Of a stretch of DNA of 64,000 nt, positions 24,552 through 35,060 are shown piece by piece. The translations under genes and the position numbers were made by a program. This DNA comes from Thalassococcus sp. S3 (GTDB taxonomy: Bacteria; Pseudomonadota; Alphaproteobacteria; Rhodobacterales; Rhodobacteraceae). Within the stretch, counting starts at the first letter, position 1; every line of letters begins with the position of its first letter. Under the pieces are notes generated by a model that saw nothing but the letters and a program-made list of their open reading frames with translations, searched no databases and had not been told where the DNA came from. The stretch covers positions 4,709,001-4,773,000 of the forward strand of contig NZ_CP022303.1 of NCBI RefSeq assembly GCF_004216475.1, read 5' to 3'.

Positions 24552-26468
24552 ATGACCAAAGTGATTGGTATCGACCTGGGGACGACAAACAGCTGCGTCG
24601 CCATCATGGACGGCTCCCAGCCGCGCGTGATTGAGAATTCCGAAGGGGCGCGGACAACGCCCTCCATCGTGGCCTTCACCGATGATGAACGCCTCGTCGG
24701 CCAGCCCGCCAAGCGGCAGGCCGTGACCAACCCCGACAACACGATTTTCGGAGTCAAGCGCCTGATCGGACGCCGGTTCGACGATGCGGACCTGGCCAAG
24801 GACAAGAAGAACCTCCCCTTCGCCGTCATGGACGGCGGCAATGGCGACGCATGGGTCGAAGCCAAGGGTGAGAAGTATTCGCCGTCCCAAATCTCCGCCT
24901 TCATCCTCGGCAAGATGAAGGAAACCGCCGAAAGCTATCTCGGCGAAGAGGTGACGCAAGCCGTCATCACCGTGCCTGCCTATTTCAACGACGCCCAGCG
25001 TCAGGCCACCAAGGATGCCGGGAAGATCGCGGGCCTCGAAGTGCTGCGGATCATCAACGAACCGACAGCCGCGGCGCTGGCTTACGGTCTTGATAAAGAG
25101 AACACGCAGACCATCGCGGTCTATGACCTTGGCGGCGGTACATTCGACGTCACCATCCTCGAGATCGACGATGGCCTCTTTGAAGTGAAATCCACCAACG
25201 GCGACACGTTCCTAGGTGGTGAAGACTTTGACATGCGCATCGTCAACTACCTTGCCGATGAGTTCAAAAAAGAAAACGGCGTCGATCTGACCAAGGACAA
25301 GATGGCCCTCCAGCGCCTGAAAGAGGCAGCGGAGAAGGCCAAGATCGAGCTCAGCTCCTCCAGCCAGACCGAGATCAACCAGCCGTTCATCTCGATGGAC
25401 GCCAAGTCCGGCACGCCGCTGCACATGGTCATGAAGCTGACCCGCGCCAAGCTGGAATCGCTGGTGGGCGACCTGATCAAGGCGTCGATGAAGCCGTGCC
25501 AGGCCGCGCTGAAAGACGCCGGCCTGTCGGCATCGGACATTGACGAGGTGGTCCTCGTTGGCGGTATGACCCGCATGCCCAAAGTGGTTGAGGAAGTTAC
25601 CAAATTCTTCGGCAAAGAGCCGCATAAAGGCGTGAACCCCGACGAGGTCGTCGCCATGGGCGCCGCCATCCAGGCGGGCGTTCTGCAAGGCGACGTCAAG
25701 GACGTGGTCCTCTTGGACGTGACCCCACTGTCGCTGGGGATCGAGACGCTGGGCGGTGTCTTCACCCGCCTGATCGACCGCAACACGACGATCCCGACGA
25801 AGAAGTCTCAGATCTTCTCGACCGCCGAAGATAACCAGAACGCCGTGACCATCCGGGTCTTCCAGGGTGAGCGTGAAATGGCCGCCGACAACAAGATCCT
25901 CGGCCAGTTCAACCTTGAAAACATCCCGCCCGCTCCGCGCGGCCTGCCCCAGATCGAAGTGACCTTCGACATCGACGCCAACGGCATCGTGTCGGTGGGC
26001 GCGATGGACAAGGGCACCGGCAAGGAGCAGAAGATCACGATCCAGGCATCGGGTGGCCTCAGCGACGAGGACATCGAAAAGATGGTCAAGGACGCCGAGG
26101 AAAACGCCGAGGCCGACAAGGAACGCCGCGAGCTGATCGAGGCGAAAAACCAGGCCGAAAGCCTCATCCACTCGACCGAAAAGTCGATGGAAGAGCATTC
26201 CGACAAGGTCGACCCGACCACGATCGAAGCGATCGAATTGGCCATCGCGGCACTCAAGGACGACCTCGAAAAGGAGGATGCGAGCGCCGACAAGATCAAG
26301 TCCGGCATCCAGAACGTGACCGAAGCGGCCATGAAGCTGGGCGAGGCGATCTATAAGGCCAGCCAGGAAGACGGCGATGACGAACCGGCGCCGGCGGATG
26401 GGCCGCGCGACGACGACGATATTGTCGACGCCGAATTCGAAGATCTGGACGACAACAAGCGTGCCTAA
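24552..26468 (+). CDS. dnaK: Chaperone DnaK (Hsp70)
   Basis: DnaK binds unfolded peptides in cycles of ATP hydrolysis driven by DnaJ and GrpE. At 638 residues it has standard length. The ATPase domain starts [16 protein letters not shown] and includes [14 protein letters not shown] near 196 and [13 protein letters not shown] near 336; the linker [11 protein letters not shown] is at about 386; the substrate domain and an acidic C-terminal tail (EFEDLDDN) follow. A heat-shock promoter is visible at 24412-24440. dnaJ lies 78 bases downstream with a hairpin between. grpE is not in the window. Confidence 0.99.
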   Translation: MTKVIGIDLGTTNSCVAIMDGSQPRVIENSEGARTTPSIVAFTDDERLVGQPAKRQAVTNPDNTIFGVKRLIGRRFDDADLAKDKKNLPFAVMDGGNGDAWVEAKGEKYSPSQISAFILGKMKETAESYLGEEVTQAVITVPAYFNDAQRQATKDAGKIAGLEVLRIINEPTAAALAYGLDKENTQTIAVYDLGGGTFDVTILEIDDGLFEVKSTNGDTFLGGEDFDMRIVNYLADEFKKENGVDLTKDKMALQRLKEAAEKAKIELSSSSQTEINQPFISMDAKSGTPLHMVMKLTRAKLESLVGDLIKASMKPCQAALKDAGLSASDIDEVVLVGGMTRMPKVVEEVTKFFGKEPHKGVNPDEVVAMGAAIQAGVLQGDVKDVVLLDVTPLSLGIETLGGVFTRLIDRNTTIPTKKSQIFSTAEDNQNAVTIRVFQGEREMAADNKILGQFNLENIPPAPRGLPQIEVTFDIDANGIVSVGAMDKGTGKEQKITIQASGGLSDEDIEKMVKDAEENAEADKERRELIEAKNQAESLIHSTEKSMEEHSDKVDPTTIEAIELAIAALKDDLEKEDASADKIKSGIQNVTEAAMKLGEAIYKASQEDGDDEPAPADGPRDDDDIVDAEFEDLDDNKRA

Positions 26469-26490
26469 GGCATGACCTAGGAGCCTGTGC

Positions 26491-26517
26491 GGGCCGGTCC
26501 GGATCACGGGCCGGCCC
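26491..26517 (+). other. Hairpin between dnaK and dnaJ
   Basis: GGGCCGG (26491-26497) pairs with CCGGCCC (26511-26517). No T run follows. It is probably a partial terminator or an mRNA processing/stability element that lets DnaK be made in excess over DnaJ; this is inference. Confidence 0.5.
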
Positions 26518-26546
26518 GATGCGTTCCGCCCCAAGGGGACCAAGAA

Positions 26547-27707
26547 ATGGCAAAACGAGACTTCTACGATGTGCTCGGCGTGTCCAAGGGCGCTTCCGCG
26601 GACGAGATAAAAAAAGCCTATCGCAAGAAGGCAAAAGAGCTTCATCCCGACCGCAACGCCGACAATCCCGATGCCGAGGCCCAGTTCAAAGAGGCCAACG
26701 AAGCGTACGAAATTCTCAAGGATGGCGAGAAGAAAGCAGCCTATGACCGCTTTGGCCACGCCGCGTTCGAAGGCGGCATGGGCGGTGGCGGACCACGCCC
26801 CGGCGCAGGAGGCTTCGGCGGCGGTCAGGGCGACTTTTCCAGCGCGTTTTCCGACGTATTCGACGATCTTTTCGGCGACTTCATGGGCGGCCAGCGCGGG
26901 GGCGGCGGCGGACGCCGGGCCGCGCGCGGCTCCGATCTGCGCTATAACCTGCGGGTGACTCTGGAGGATGCGTATTCAGGCCTCCAGAAGACGATCAAGG
27001 TACCCACTGCCGTGACCTGCCAGGCCTGCGACGGCAATGGCGCCGAAGGCGGGGCAGAACCGACGACATGTCCAACCTGTTCGGGCATGGGCAAAGTGCG
27101 CGCGCAGCAAGGGTTTTTCACGGTCGAACGCACCTGCCCCACGTGCAACGGGCTGGGTCAAATCATCAAGAACCCCTGCAAGGTTTGCGGTGGCGCGGGA
27201 CGGGTCGAAAAGGATCGCGCGCTGAACGTGAACATCCCCGCGGGGGTGGAAACCGGCACCCGCATCCGCCTTGCCGGCGAGGGCGAAGCAGGTATGCGCG
27301 GTGGCCCTCCGGGAGATCTCTACATCTTCGTGGAGGTCACCCAGCACGAGCTGTTCGAGCGCGATGGCCCGAACCTTTATTGCCGCGTGCCTGTATCGAT
27401 GTCCAAGGCCGCTTTGGGCGGGGCTATCGAAGTTCCCACGATCGACGGCGGACGGGGGCGTGTTCAGATCCCCGCGGGGTCTCAATCCGGTCGCCAGATG
27501 CGCCTGCGCGGCAAGGGCATGCCCGCACTGCGCGGCGGAGGTGTGGGCGACATGATGATCGAACTTGCAGTGGAAACGCCGGTCAATCTTACGTCCCGGC
27601 AGAAAGAGTTGCTTGAGGAATTCGACAAGCTGAGCGAGGACAACAACCCCGAAAGCAAGTCATTCTTCTCGTCCGTGAAATCCTTCTGGGACGGCATGAA
27701 GGGGTAA
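26547..27707 (+). CDS. dnaJ: Chaperone DnaJ (Hsp40)
   Basis: DnaJ delivers unfolded proteins to DnaK and triggers its ATPase. The 386-residue protein has all class A parts in order: J domain with HPD ([13 protein letters not shown] near 33), glycine/phenylalanine-rich stretch from about 78 to 130, four CxxCxGxG-type zinc repeats ([32 protein letters not shown], residues 155-220) and the C-terminal substrate domains. The ATG at 26547 has AAGGGGA upstream; an in-frame codon at 26487 lies in the intergenic hairpin and is rejected. A strong terminator follows at 27820-27845. Confidence 0.98.
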   Translation: MAKRDFYDVLGVSKGASADEIKKAYRKKAKELHPDRNADNPDAEAQFKEANEAYEILKDGEKKAAYDRFGHAAFEGGMGGGGPRPGAGGFGGGQGDFSSAFSDVFDDLFGDFMGGQRGGGGGRRAARGSDLRYNLRVTLEDAYSGLQKTIKVPTAVTCQACDGNGAEGGAEPTTCPTCSGMGKVRAQQGFFTVERTCPTCNGLGQIIKNPCKVCGGAGRVEKDRALNVNIPAGVETGTRIRLAGEGEAGMRGGPPGDLYIFVEVTQHELFERDGPNLYCRVPVSMSKAALGGAIEVPTIDGGRGRVQIPAGSQSGRQMRLRGKGMPALRGGGVGDMMIELAVETPVNLTSRQKELLEEFDKLSEDNNPESKSFFSSVKSFWDGMKG

Positions 27708-27718
27708 GCGGCGTCCCG

Positions 27719-27741
27719 GAAACGGTCCAGTGGACCGTTTC
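27719..27741. repeat. Perfect 10-bp stem palindrome, REP-like
   Basis: GAAACGGTCC (27719-27728) and GGACCGTTTC (27732-27741) form a perfect inverted repeat around AGT, 11 bases after the dnaJ stop. A GC-rich segment with CCCGGGGG/CCCGGG symmetry follows to about 27780. The shape is that of a short extragenic palindromic element. No second copy is seen in the window. Confidence 0.5.
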
Positions 27742-27819
27742 AGCCGCGAACGGGCGGAGCCCCGGGGGAACCCGGGCCGGAAATCCGCAGCGTCCTAAGA
27801 ACGCGATCTAGCTAAAACC

Positions 27820-27845
27820 AGACCCTCCCACCGGGAGGGTCTTTT
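27820..27845 (+). terminator. Rho-independent terminator of dnaKJ
   Basis: GACCCTCCC (27821-27829) pairs perfectly with GGGAGGGTC (27833-27841) around the loop ACC and is followed by TTTT. It closes the dnaK-dnaJ unit before the DUF2306 gene. Confidence 0.9.
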
Positions 27846-27922
27846 CACATCTGTCCGCACCCACTGGACATCCCAACCCCTCGCGCCAATCTTTTCTCAA
27901 AGCCCCCAACCCGTCTGACCAT

Positions 27923-28594
27923 ATGCTCGCCCGCCTCCGCCCTGTCATCGCACCCGCGCTCCTGATCCTGCTCGTCCTCCTGACGATCCCCTTTGGAATC
28001 TATTCGGCGAATTTCGGGGGCAACGGTCTCTCGGGGCAACTTGACGGTCTCTCCCGGTTTCAGATCGACACGATGCCGGTCACCAATGCCTCGATCTTTG
28101 CTCACATGCTCGCCGGCGCGCTCGTGACCTGTCTGGCCCCTTTGCAATTGATCGGCGCGATCCGGCGGCGCTGGCCACGCCTTCACCGGCTCAACGGGTA
28201 CATTCTGATCGTCGTCGCGACGCTCACGGCAATCGGCGGGCTGGTCTTTATCTCCAACCGGGGCACCATCGGCGGGCCGCTGATGAACATGGGTTTTACA
28301 CTTTACGGTGGGCTAATGCTGCTCTCGGCCATCCAGGCAATGCGCCACGCCCGCGCCCGCCGGTTCGATCTGCACATGGCTTGGGCGCTGCGCCTCTTCG
28401 TCCTTGCGATCGGTTCATGGCTTTATCGCGTGCATTACGGGCTTTGGTATGCGCTGACCGGCGGGGCCGCCAGCACAGCCGCATTCACTGGCCTTTTCGA
28501 TCAGATCCAGATGTTTGCCTTCTACCTGCCCTATCTCGCGCTGTTGGAAATCTGGCTCCAGCGTCGCGGCATCAACACGTTCGCCCGAGATTGA
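27923..28594 (+). CDS. DUF2306 integral membrane protein
   Basis: A 223-residue protein with about six to seven hydrophobic segments. Conserved features of DUF2306 proteins are visible: IFAHMLAGALVTCLAPLQLI near 58, RRRWPRLHRLNGYILIVVA near 85 (HR-x-GY motif) and FDLHMAWALRLFVL near 153. Histidines in these helices hint at a heme or metal role, but no function is established. It is a single gene after the dnaJ terminator. A TCGCACA/TGTGCGA hairpin (28600-28617) follows its stop and may end the transcript. Confidence 0.85.
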   Translation: MLARLRPVIAPALLILLVLLTIPFGIYSANFGGNGLSGQLDGLSRFQIDTMPVTNASIFAHMLAGALVTCLAPLQLIGAIRRRWPRLHRLNGYILIVVATLTAIGGLVFISNRGTIGGPLMNMGFTLYGGLMLLSAIQAMRHARARRFDLHMAWALRLFVLAIGSWLYRVHYGLWYALTGGAASTAAFTGLFDQIQMFAFYLPYLALLEIWLQRRGINTFARD

Positions 28595-28599
28595 TGTCT

Positions 28600-28617
28600 T
28601 CGCACAACCGTGTGCGA
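28600..28617 (+). terminator. Hairpin after the DUF2306 gene
   Basis: TCGCACA (28600-28606) pairs with TGTGCGA (28611-28617) around ACCG, 5 bases after the stop codon. No T tract follows, so termination is only possible. Confidence 0.35.
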
Positions 28618-28711
28618 TGAATGTGGAAATACTCGCCATAACGGGCCACATCCCGAGGGCCGGGGCAGGGTGTTTAACCGAATAGTAACCCTCCTCCCGC
28701 AGGCTTGGCCT

Positions 28712-29476
28712 ATGCCCGGATCCAACGCCTTTCGCGAAGCCCCCCTTCCGCTCTTCGACACGGACGAGGCTGTTCCCACGCCTCTCGACAAGGGCGCCCG
28801 GCTGCCCTCCTACATCGCCGAACACCGCAAGCGTCTGCGCGCGCGTTTCATGTCCGGCGGGGCCGATGCGATGCCTGATTACGAGCTGCTGGAGCTGATC
28901 CTGTTCCGCGCCATTCCCCGTCACGACGTCAAACCGCTGGCCCGTCGCCTGCTGGATCATTTCGGGGACTTCAACCGGGTGCTGACCGCCCCGCCAGAAC
29001 GCTTGCGCGACGTTCACGGCGTTGGTGACGCCGTTATCACCGACCTCAAGATCCTTGAGGCCTCGGCCCATCGCATGGCGCGCGCAAGAGTAATCCAGCG
29101 GCACGTGATCTCAAGCTGGGATGCCGTGCTGGACTATTGCCACACCACGATGGCCCACCGCGAAACGGAGCAGTTTCGCGTTCTCTTTCTCGACCGCAAG
29201 AACGTGCTGATCGCGGATGAGGCGCAGGCCAAGGGCACCGTCGATCACGTCCCCGTCTACCCGCGCGAAGTGGCCAAACGGGCGCTGGAACTGAACGCCT
29301 CCGCCCTGATCCTGGTACACAATCACCCGTCCGGCGATCCGACGCCATCGCAATCGGATATCGACATGACGGCACAGGTCCAGACCGCTTGCGATGCGCT
29401 GGGGCTGACGTTGCATGATCATCTCATTATCGGCAAATCACGCGAACTGAGCTTCCGGTCAGACGGATATCTCTGA
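28712..29476 (+). CDS. radC: RadC-family JAB/MPN domain protein
   Basis: A 254-residue RadC protein. An N-terminal helix-hairpin-helix region (LLDHFGDFNRVLTAPPERLRDVHGVGDAVI) precedes the JAB/MPN metalloprotease-like domain with the full zinc motif HNHPSGDPTPSQSD near 200 (H-x-H, then S and D). Despite the name, a direct DNA repair role is doubtful. The frame is open from 28610, but the ATG at 28712 is taken as start because family similarity begins just after. It stands alone between DUF2306 and the convergent PstS/OmpA fusion gene. Confidence 0.92.
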   Translation: MPGSNAFREAPLPLFDTDEAVPTPLDKGARLPSYIAEHRKRLRARFMSGGADAMPDYELLELILFRAIPRHDVKPLARRLLDHFGDFNRVLTAPPERLRDVHGVGDAVITDLKILEASAHRMARARVIQRHVISSWDAVLDYCHTTMAHRETEQFRVLFLDRKNVLIADEAQAKGTVDHVPVYPREVAKRALELNASALILVHNHPSGDPTPSQSDIDMTAQVQTACDALGLTLHDHLIIGKSRELSFRSDGYL

Positions 29477-29528
29477 CGAGAACAAGAAACGTCTTCTGCC
29501 TTGAAAGAATTCTTCGCCAGACAGACGG

Positions 29529-31088
29529 TTATCGCACCCAGACTTCGACCCGGCGGTTCACCTGACGGCCCCAGGCACTGTCATCACAGGCCATCGGCAA
29601 GATCTCCCCAAAGGCCTCAACCTCCATCTGTACGCGGTCCAGCGCCGCCGTCTCGGCTGCCGCCACGACGGCATCACGCACGGCCTCTGCCCGGCGCGCG
29701 GCGATGCGTTGATTGCCTTCCGCCGGTCCCTCGCCATCGCTGAACCCGACAAAAACAAGGCGTCGGGCGTCATATGTCCCCGCCTCCAGCTCACGGGCCA
29801 GCTGCGCCACATTTGAACGGGACTGCGCGTCCAGCCGGGTCGAGCCGGTTTCAAAGCGGAACGATGTCGTCAGCCTCGCGAGCGGGCGCAACCTGTCGAT
29901 CATCGCCTGCAGATCCTCCAGACCCACTTCCTCTCCGGACGCGGCGATTGCATTGGCAAAGCGGTCACCTTGTTCGTTCAGGGGGATCTCTTCCGGGGCC
30001 TGGTCGACAAAGCCAACGCGGCGGATCACGATCTGGGCGGCAGGCCCTCGGGCATAGGCAAGGAACTCCCGCGCGAGCTTGGGCAACCGCCGGGCTGGCG
30101 TATAGAGAAACATCGGGGAGGTCAGAGGGTAGTCTTCGGTCTTGATTGTCGTGCGGTTCGCTTCAAGCGAGAACCGGCAGCTTCCGGTCAGCGTCAATGT
30201 GCGGGCGCTGCCCGTCTCGGCATAGCTGGCAAGGCCCAGACCGAAGGGATCAACCACCACGGCACGGGCCAGCGCGCTGCTGCGATCATGCCTTGAGATG
30301 CCATCGGTCAGTTCAAATCCGACCGGCGCAAGCAATCGATCCTCCGCCGCTTGCGCAAGGCCGGAGCCTTCGGCGGGCAAGTACAGCGATATGGGGGCGT
30401 CCGGCCCGCCGAGCATGGACCAATTGGTCACCTGCCCCGAAAAGACCCGCGCCAGCATAGGGGTCGAGATCGTCCGGACCGGATTACCCGGAGCCACGAT
30501 CGGGACCATCGCGTCAAGAGCCAGCACGCGGCTGCGATTGCGGGCGGTCATGTCGCCCATGCCGGCCTCAGCCGCGCGTTGTCGTTCATCGGCCCGGATT
30601 TCACGCAGGGCCATCACAAGATCCGCCTCGTTGGCAAGCAGATCGGCGAAACCTTCATCGGTCGTGGTCACTCGAAAGCCAAGACGCCCGCGCGTGCGCC
30701 CCGTTTCTCCGTCAAGAAGGACATAGTCGAAATGCGTGTCGTCCCGTTCTTCCCGCCTGACCATGTACCCACTGCGCAAGGCAAACCCTTCGATCAGGGC
30801 GGGCATCAGAACTTCGGCCATGGTGGACGAACCTGAGAAATCGACCTCGGCGACATAGTCGGTCAGGCTGGGACAGCCGGGACCGTCGCATGATACACCG
30901 GATCCATCGACCGTTAGCTCTCCGTAAATGGTTTCGACGCGATAAAACTCGCCGTCAAAACCCAGAAGCGTCCCGCTGATCTCCACGCTGCCATCCCGTG
31001 ATGTCAGCGTCACATCTTGCGCCCAGGTCGCAAGCGCGGTTCCAAACGTAAAAAGTGCGGCGCAGAACGCCGCACGGATCAAAGCCAT
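29529..31088 (-). CDS. Periplasmic PstS-like binding domain fused to OmpA C-terminal domain
   Basis: A 519-residue exported protein (signal peptide ending ATWAQ). After a small N-terminal beta domain (DVTLTSRDGSVEISGTLLGF) comes a phosphate-binding-protein-like module from about 80 to 355, starting VDFSGSSTMAEVLMPALIEG, with FSGQVTNWSMLGG and RHDRSSALA as in PstS. The last about 120 residues are an OmpA peptidoglycan-binding domain (RFETGSTRLDAQSRSNVAQLA, then VFVGFSDGEGPAEGNQRIAARRAEAV). The fusion would hold a ligand-binding module on the cell wall. No pst transport genes are near. It follows the 31111-32082 gene by 22 bases, so the two probably form an operon. Confidence 0.87.
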   Translation of the reverse strand: MALIRAAFCAALFTFGTALATWAQDVTLTSRDGSVEISGTLLGFDGEFYRVETIYGELTVDGSGVSCDGPGCPSLTDYVAEVDFSGSSTMAEVLMPALIEGFALRSGYMVRREERDDTHFDYVLLDGETGRTRGRLGFRVTTTDEGFADLLANEADLVMALREIRADERQRAAEAGMGDMTARNRSRVLALDAMVPIVAPGNPVRTISTPMLARVFSGQVTNWSMLGGPDAPISLYLPAEGSGLAQAAEDRLLAPVGFELTDGISRHDRSSALARAVVVDPFGLGLASYAETGSARTLTLTGSCRFSLEANRTTIKTEDYPLTSPMFLYTPARRLPKLAREFLAYARGPAAQIVIRRVGFVDQAPEEIPLNEQGDRFANAIAASGEEVGLEDLQAMIDRLRPLARLTTSFRFETGSTRLDAQSRSNVAQLARELEAGTYDARRLVFVGFSDGEGPAEGNQRIAARRAEAVRDAVVAAAETAALDRVQMEVEAFGEILPMACDDSAWGRQVNRRVEVWVR

Positions 31089-31110
31089 GTCTATGCCTTA
31101 CATCAGCGGA

Positions 31111-32082
31111 TCACTTGGCCGCGATCTTCAAGTCATCCAGAAGATTATTCAACACCAGAAAATCACCCACCGCAGTGCAATTTGGCACCGGCAGCACAAG
31201 ATCGCGCGTGCGAAGATCACCGGTGCTGCGCATTTCAAGCGCTTGCGCCTCGACCTCTCTCCCACATGTGGCCTCGGTGATCTCTGCCTCCACGCTTAGC
31301 GCGATGAGCCCGGCGCGATCCGCTGTGGCCGACGGGAATGTATAGATCTCGACCATGCGGGGCATCAGCGTTTCGATGTCGCCAAGACGAACGACAAAGC
31401 CACCGTAGACCGCGTCGGCGGCGCCTGACCAGACATGACCGGCTTCACCATAAGTCGCACCGAATTCACGCGCATGGATCTGCAGGCCGCTCTTGCCCGA
31501 CCATTGCAGGCCGACGCGATCATAAAGCCGCAGCGTCGGAACCTCGGTCTGGGCGACACTGCCTTCGCCGTTTTCGAAGGCCACGATAAAGACAGCCGCT
31601 TCGGCCAGGGCGGGAACGTCGACATCGAGGTCACCATCTGCACCGGTCACGGCGGTGAACATCATGCCGCTATGATGCACGGTCAGCCGGGAATTCACGT
31701 AGCAGGGCGCACGTACGGACAACCTGACCATGGCACCGGGCATAGGTTCCGCGTCCGCCGAGACGTCACAGACAAGCTGTGGCGCGACCGGATCCTGTGG
31801 AAGCTCGGGCACCACACCGGAGAAATCGGCCTCGGGCGTGCCATCCGTGTCTGGCAGGTCCGCCTGGGCCGATGTCAGGGTGATATCTTCAAGGTTGAGC
31901 GGAAAGCCATCCGACGTTGGAGCAATCGGCTCCAGCTCTTCCATGACCGCCATCTGACTTTCGAGGTTGAGTGTCGAGACGGGATAGGCCGTCTCTCCCA
32001 TTTGCATAACATAGCCTATACTCAACGCACACGCCGCCGTTCCCGCGCTCATGGCGAGAAGCCGTAACTTCTTCTTCATCAC
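31111..32082 (-). CDS. Membrane-anchored or secreted protein of unknown function next to secA
   Basis: A 323-residue protein I do not recognise by domain. It begins with a basic stretch and a hydrophobic segment (LRLLAMSAGTAACALSIGYVM) that could be a signal anchor. Residues about 30-100 are acidic and proline-rich with low complexity, like a periplasmic linker. The remainder is beta-rich and has four cysteines, two in VCDVSA and APCYVN near 104-127 and two near the C-terminus (ATCGRE, VPNCTAV), which may pair. It is followed 22 bases on by the PstS/OmpA fusion and preceded by secA on the same strand, with a hairpin between. Confidence 0.7.
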   Translation of the reverse strand: MMKKKLRLLAMSAGTAACALSIGYVMQMGETAYPVSTLNLESQMAVMEELEPIAPTSDGFPLNLEDITLTSAQADLPDTDGTPEADFSGVVPELPQDPVAPQLVCDVSADAEPMPGAMVRLSVRAPCYVNSRLTVHHSGMMFTAVTGADGDLDVDVPALAEAAVFIVAFENGEGSVAQTEVPTLRLYDRVGLQWSGKSGLQIHAREFGATYGEAGHVWSGAADAVYGGFVVRLGDIETLMPRMVEIYTFPSATADRAGLIALSVEAEITEATCGREVEAQALEMRSTGDLRTRDLVLPVPNCTAVGDFLVLNNLLDDLKIAAK

Positions 32083-32131
32083 CTACTCCGTCACCACCCA
32101 TCCAGTCCCTCGATCGACAGTGGCGGAAGAA

Positions 32132-32152
32132 CGCGGCCAAGTTATGGCCGCG
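32132..32152 (-). terminator. Hairpin between secA and the following gene
   Basis: CGCGGCCA and TGGCCGCG (32132-32139, 32145-32152) form a perfect 8-bp stem. On the secA strand it is followed by TTCTTCC and not a true T run. It may be a weak terminator of secA. Confidence 0.45.
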
Positions 32153-32193
32153 GGGGGGAGTCATTTTGGCGCAAATGCGGCTTTGCAGTGATG

Positions 32194-34887
32194 TCAGACG
32201 AAGCGTCCGTGACAGTGTTTGAACTTCTTGCCCGATCCGCAGGGGCAGGGTTCGTTCCGGCCCGGATTGCCCCATGTGGTCGGATCGTCTTCGACAAATC
32301 CGTTCGCAGCAGGCTCCGCCGGTTCGGCGCCAGCCTCTTCCGCCGCGTGCTGAAGCTGCGCCTGCTGGGCGGCCATCTCGGCCATCATCGCGCGCTGCTC
32401 TTCCTCGGTCAGCGGGCGGACATGCGACAATTGCTGAGTTACGGTTTCGCGAAGACCGTCAAGAAGCCCTTCGAAAAGCTGGAACCCTTCGCTCTTGTAT
32501 TCGTTCAGCGGGTCCCGGTTGGCATATCCGCGAAACCCGACAACCGAGCGCAAATGCTCCAGCGTCAGCAAGTGCTCGCGCCACTTGTTGTCGATGGTCT
32601 GCAACAGCGACTGTTTTTCAATGAGCCGCATGTTTTCCGCACCGAAGTTCACGGCCTTTTTGGCCATGTGCTCATCGCTGGCCTTGATCAGGCGTTCGAT
32701 GATGTCTTCGTCATCGACGCCTTCTTCATCAGCCCATTCCATCACCGGCACGTCGATGCCCAGTTTCTCGATGGTCTGCGCATAAAGACCTTCGGTGTCC
32801 CACTGGTCGGCATAGGTGTTGGGCGGCAGGTGGTGTGCCACCATATCCTCGATCAATTGATGGCGCATGTCGCGGGTAATCTCCGACACATCCTCGGACG
32901 CCATGATCTCGCGCCGCTGGCTAAAGATCACCTTGCGCTGGTCGTTCATCACATCATCGAACTTCAGAACGTTCTTGCGCATGTCAAAGTTGCGGCCCTC
33001 GACCTTGGCCTGCGCCCGTTCAAGGGATTTGTTCACCCACGGGTGCACAATGGCCTCGCCCTCTTGCAGACCCAGTGTCTTGAGCACCTTTTCCAACCGG
33101 TCAGACCCGAAGATGCGCATCAGGTCATCCTCGAGGCTGAGATAGAAGGCGGACCGTCCGGGATCGCCCTGCCGGCCGGACCGTCCGCGAAGCTGGTTGT
33201 CGATCCGCCGGCTTTCGTGGCGTTCCGACGCGATGACGTAAAGACCACCGGCTTCGAGCACCTTTTCCTTTTCCGCGCCGTGTTCCGCTTCGATCCGCGC
33301 ACGGACCTCCTCGGGATCCGCTTCGGGATCGGCGGTGATCGCTTCCAGCACCTTCATCTCGACATTGCCGCCAAGCTGAATGTCGGTACCGCGACCCGCC
33401 ATGTTGGTGGCGATGGTGACCGCCCCGAACTTGCCGGCATCAGCCACGATCTGGGCCTCTTTCTCGTGCTGCCGGGCGTTCAGCACGTTGTGTTCCACCC
33501 CCGCTTCGGTCAGCAAACCACTCAGCATCTCGGACTTTTCGATGGATGTGGTACCCACGAGGACCGGCTGGCCCTTTTCATTGGCCTTTTTGATCTCGTC
33601 GATCATGGCCTGATACTTCTCACGCCCCGTGCGATAGACCTGATCGTCCTCATCGAGTCGCGCGATGGGCTTGTGGGTTGGCACTTCGACCACGCCCAGA
33701 CCATAGATTTCCTGGAACTCCTCCGCCTCTGTGGCGGCAGTCCCGGTCATGCCCGCCAGCTTTTCGTAAAGCCGGAAGAAATTCTGGAATGTCACACTTG
33801 CCAGCGTGACGTTTTCCGGCTGAATCTGTGCGCCTTCCTTGGCCTCGATGGCCTGATGCAGACCCTCGGACAGGCGGCGCCCCGGCATCATCCTGCCGGT
33901 AAACTCGTCGATCAGCACAACCTCGCCACCGCGTACGATGTAGTCTTTGTCTTTCTGAAACAACTTATGCGCGCGTAGACCCTGGTTCACATGGTGTACG
34001 ATCGTGGTGCTTTCCGGGTCGTAAAGCGACTGTCCTTCGGGCAGAAGACCCCGCGCGTGAAGCTGCTCTTCAAGGAATTCGTTGCCTTCATCGGTAAACG
34101 TGACCTGACGGTTCTTTTCCTCGATCTCGAAATGGTCCTCGCTCAGCGAGGGGATCAATGCGTCAACCGAGACGTACAATTCCGATCGATCCTGCGACGG
34201 ACCGGAGATGATCAGAGGCGTGCGCGCCTCGTCGATCAGGATGCTGTCGACCTCATCAACGATGGCGAAATAGTGGTCCTTCTGGAACAGCTCGTTCAGG
34301 TCCGACTTCATGTTGTCGCGCAGATAGTCAAAGCCAAACTCGTTATTGGTCGAGTAGGTGATATCGCACTCATAAGCCTTGATCTTGTTCGGCGGACCCA
34401 TCCCGCTGAATGCATGGCCCGTCGTCATACCCAACATATTATAGACTTTGCCCATCCATTCGGAGTCGCGCTTGGCCAGATAGTCGTTCACCGTGACGAT
34501 GTGCACGCCCCGCCCGGTCAACGCGTTGAGGTAGGCCGCGAAGGTCGCTGTGAGCGTCTTGCCTTCACCGGTCTTCTGCTCGGCGATGTTGCCCTGGTGA
34601 AGAAAGATGCCACCCATCAACTGCGTGTCGAACGCACGCAGACCCAGGGCCCGTTTCGCGGCCTCTCGGCAATTGGCGAAGGCTTCGGGCAGCAGATCGT
34701 CGAGGCTTTCGCCCCCTTCATGCCGCTTGCGGAATTCCTCCGTCTTGGCCTGCAGGTCGTCGTCGCTCAGCTTCTCGTATTCGGGCTCCAGCGCGTTGAT
34801 CTTTTCGATCACCGAGCGGGTCGCCTTGATCTTACGGTCGTTCGGTGTGCCGAACACCTTTTTGGCGAGTGTTCCGATACCCAGCAT
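32194..34887 (-). CDS. secA: Protein translocase ATPase SecA
   Basis: SecA drives preproteins through the SecYEG channel. The 897 residues cover all parts: the first nucleotide-binding domain with Walker [12 protein letters not shown] near 103 and [15 protein letters not shown] near 207, the preprotein cross-linking domain, the second nucleotide-binding domain with [10 protein letters not shown] near 508 and [12 protein letters not shown], the helical scaffold, and a C-terminal zinc motif [14 protein letters not shown] that binds SecB. ATG 34887 ([13 protein letters not shown]) has GGAG 5 bases upstream; the frame is open to 35022 but that part is not SecA. It is divergent from a parvulin gene, an envelope-folding partner. 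Confidence 0.99.
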   Translation of the reverse strand: MLGIGTLAKKVFGTPNDRKIKATRSVIEKINALEPEYEKLSDDDLQAKTEEFRKRHEGGESLDDLLPEAFANCREAAKRALGLRAFDTQLMGGIFLHQGNIAEQKTGEGKTLTATFAAYLNALTGRGVHIVTVNDYLAKRDSEWMGKVYNMLGMTTGHAFSGMGPPNKIKAYECDITYSTNNEFGFDYLRDNMKSDLNELFQKDHYFAIVDEVDSILIDEARTPLIISGPSQDRSELYVSVDALIPSLSEDHFEIEEKNRQVTFTDEGNEFLEEQLHARGLLPEGQSLYDPESTTIVHHVNQGLRAHKLFQKDKDYIVRGGEVVLIDEFTGRMMPGRRLSEGLHQAIEAKEGAQIQPENVTLASVTFQNFFRLYEKLAGMTGTAATEAEEFQEIYGLGVVEVPTHKPIARLDEDDQVYRTGREKYQAMIDEIKKANEKGQPVLVGTTSIEKSEMLSGLLTEAGVEHNVLNARQHEKEAQIVADAGKFGAVTIATNMAGRGTDIQLGGNVEMKVLEAITADPEADPEEVRARIEAEHGAEKEKVLEAGGLYVIASERHESRRIDNQLRGRSGRQGDPGRSAFYLSLEDDLMRIFGSDRLEKVLKTLGLQEGEAIVHPWVNKSLERAQAKVEGRNFDMRKNVLKFDDVMNDQRKVIFSQRREIMASEDVSEITRDMRHQLIEDMVAHHLPPNTYADQWDTEGLYAQTIEKLGIDVPVMEWADEEGVDDEDIIERLIKASDEHMAKKAVNFGAENMRLIEKQSLLQTIDNKWREHLLTLEHLRSVVGFRGYANRDPLNEYKSEGFQLFEGLLDGLRETVTQQLSHVRPLTEEEQRAMMAEMAAQQAQLQHAAEEAGAEPAEPAANGFVEDDPTTWGNPGRNEPCPCGSGKKFKHCHGRFV

Positions 34888-35060
34888 GTGTTCTCCAGCG
34901 GATCTGACTTTTTCGTGCCTGGCGCAGACTTGCCCGCCCCGCACGCAGCTCGTAGATACGTTGGTGAAGACGGCCTTGGCCAAGCCCTGTCGCGATGTAA
35001 GGGGCGGGCCAAACCGTGTCAACGCCGCGTCCCGCCGTGGCCTGCTTATAGGATGAATGA

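Noticed and set aside
25212..26759. 515-codon minus-strand frame opposite dnaK
   Set aside because: Antisense shadow of dnaK, without a ribosome-binding site or domain.
32188..33978. 596-codon plus-strand frame opposite secA
   Set aside because: Antisense shadow; similar long frames occur opposite nusA (40873-42708) and the ABC exporter (54778-56361).
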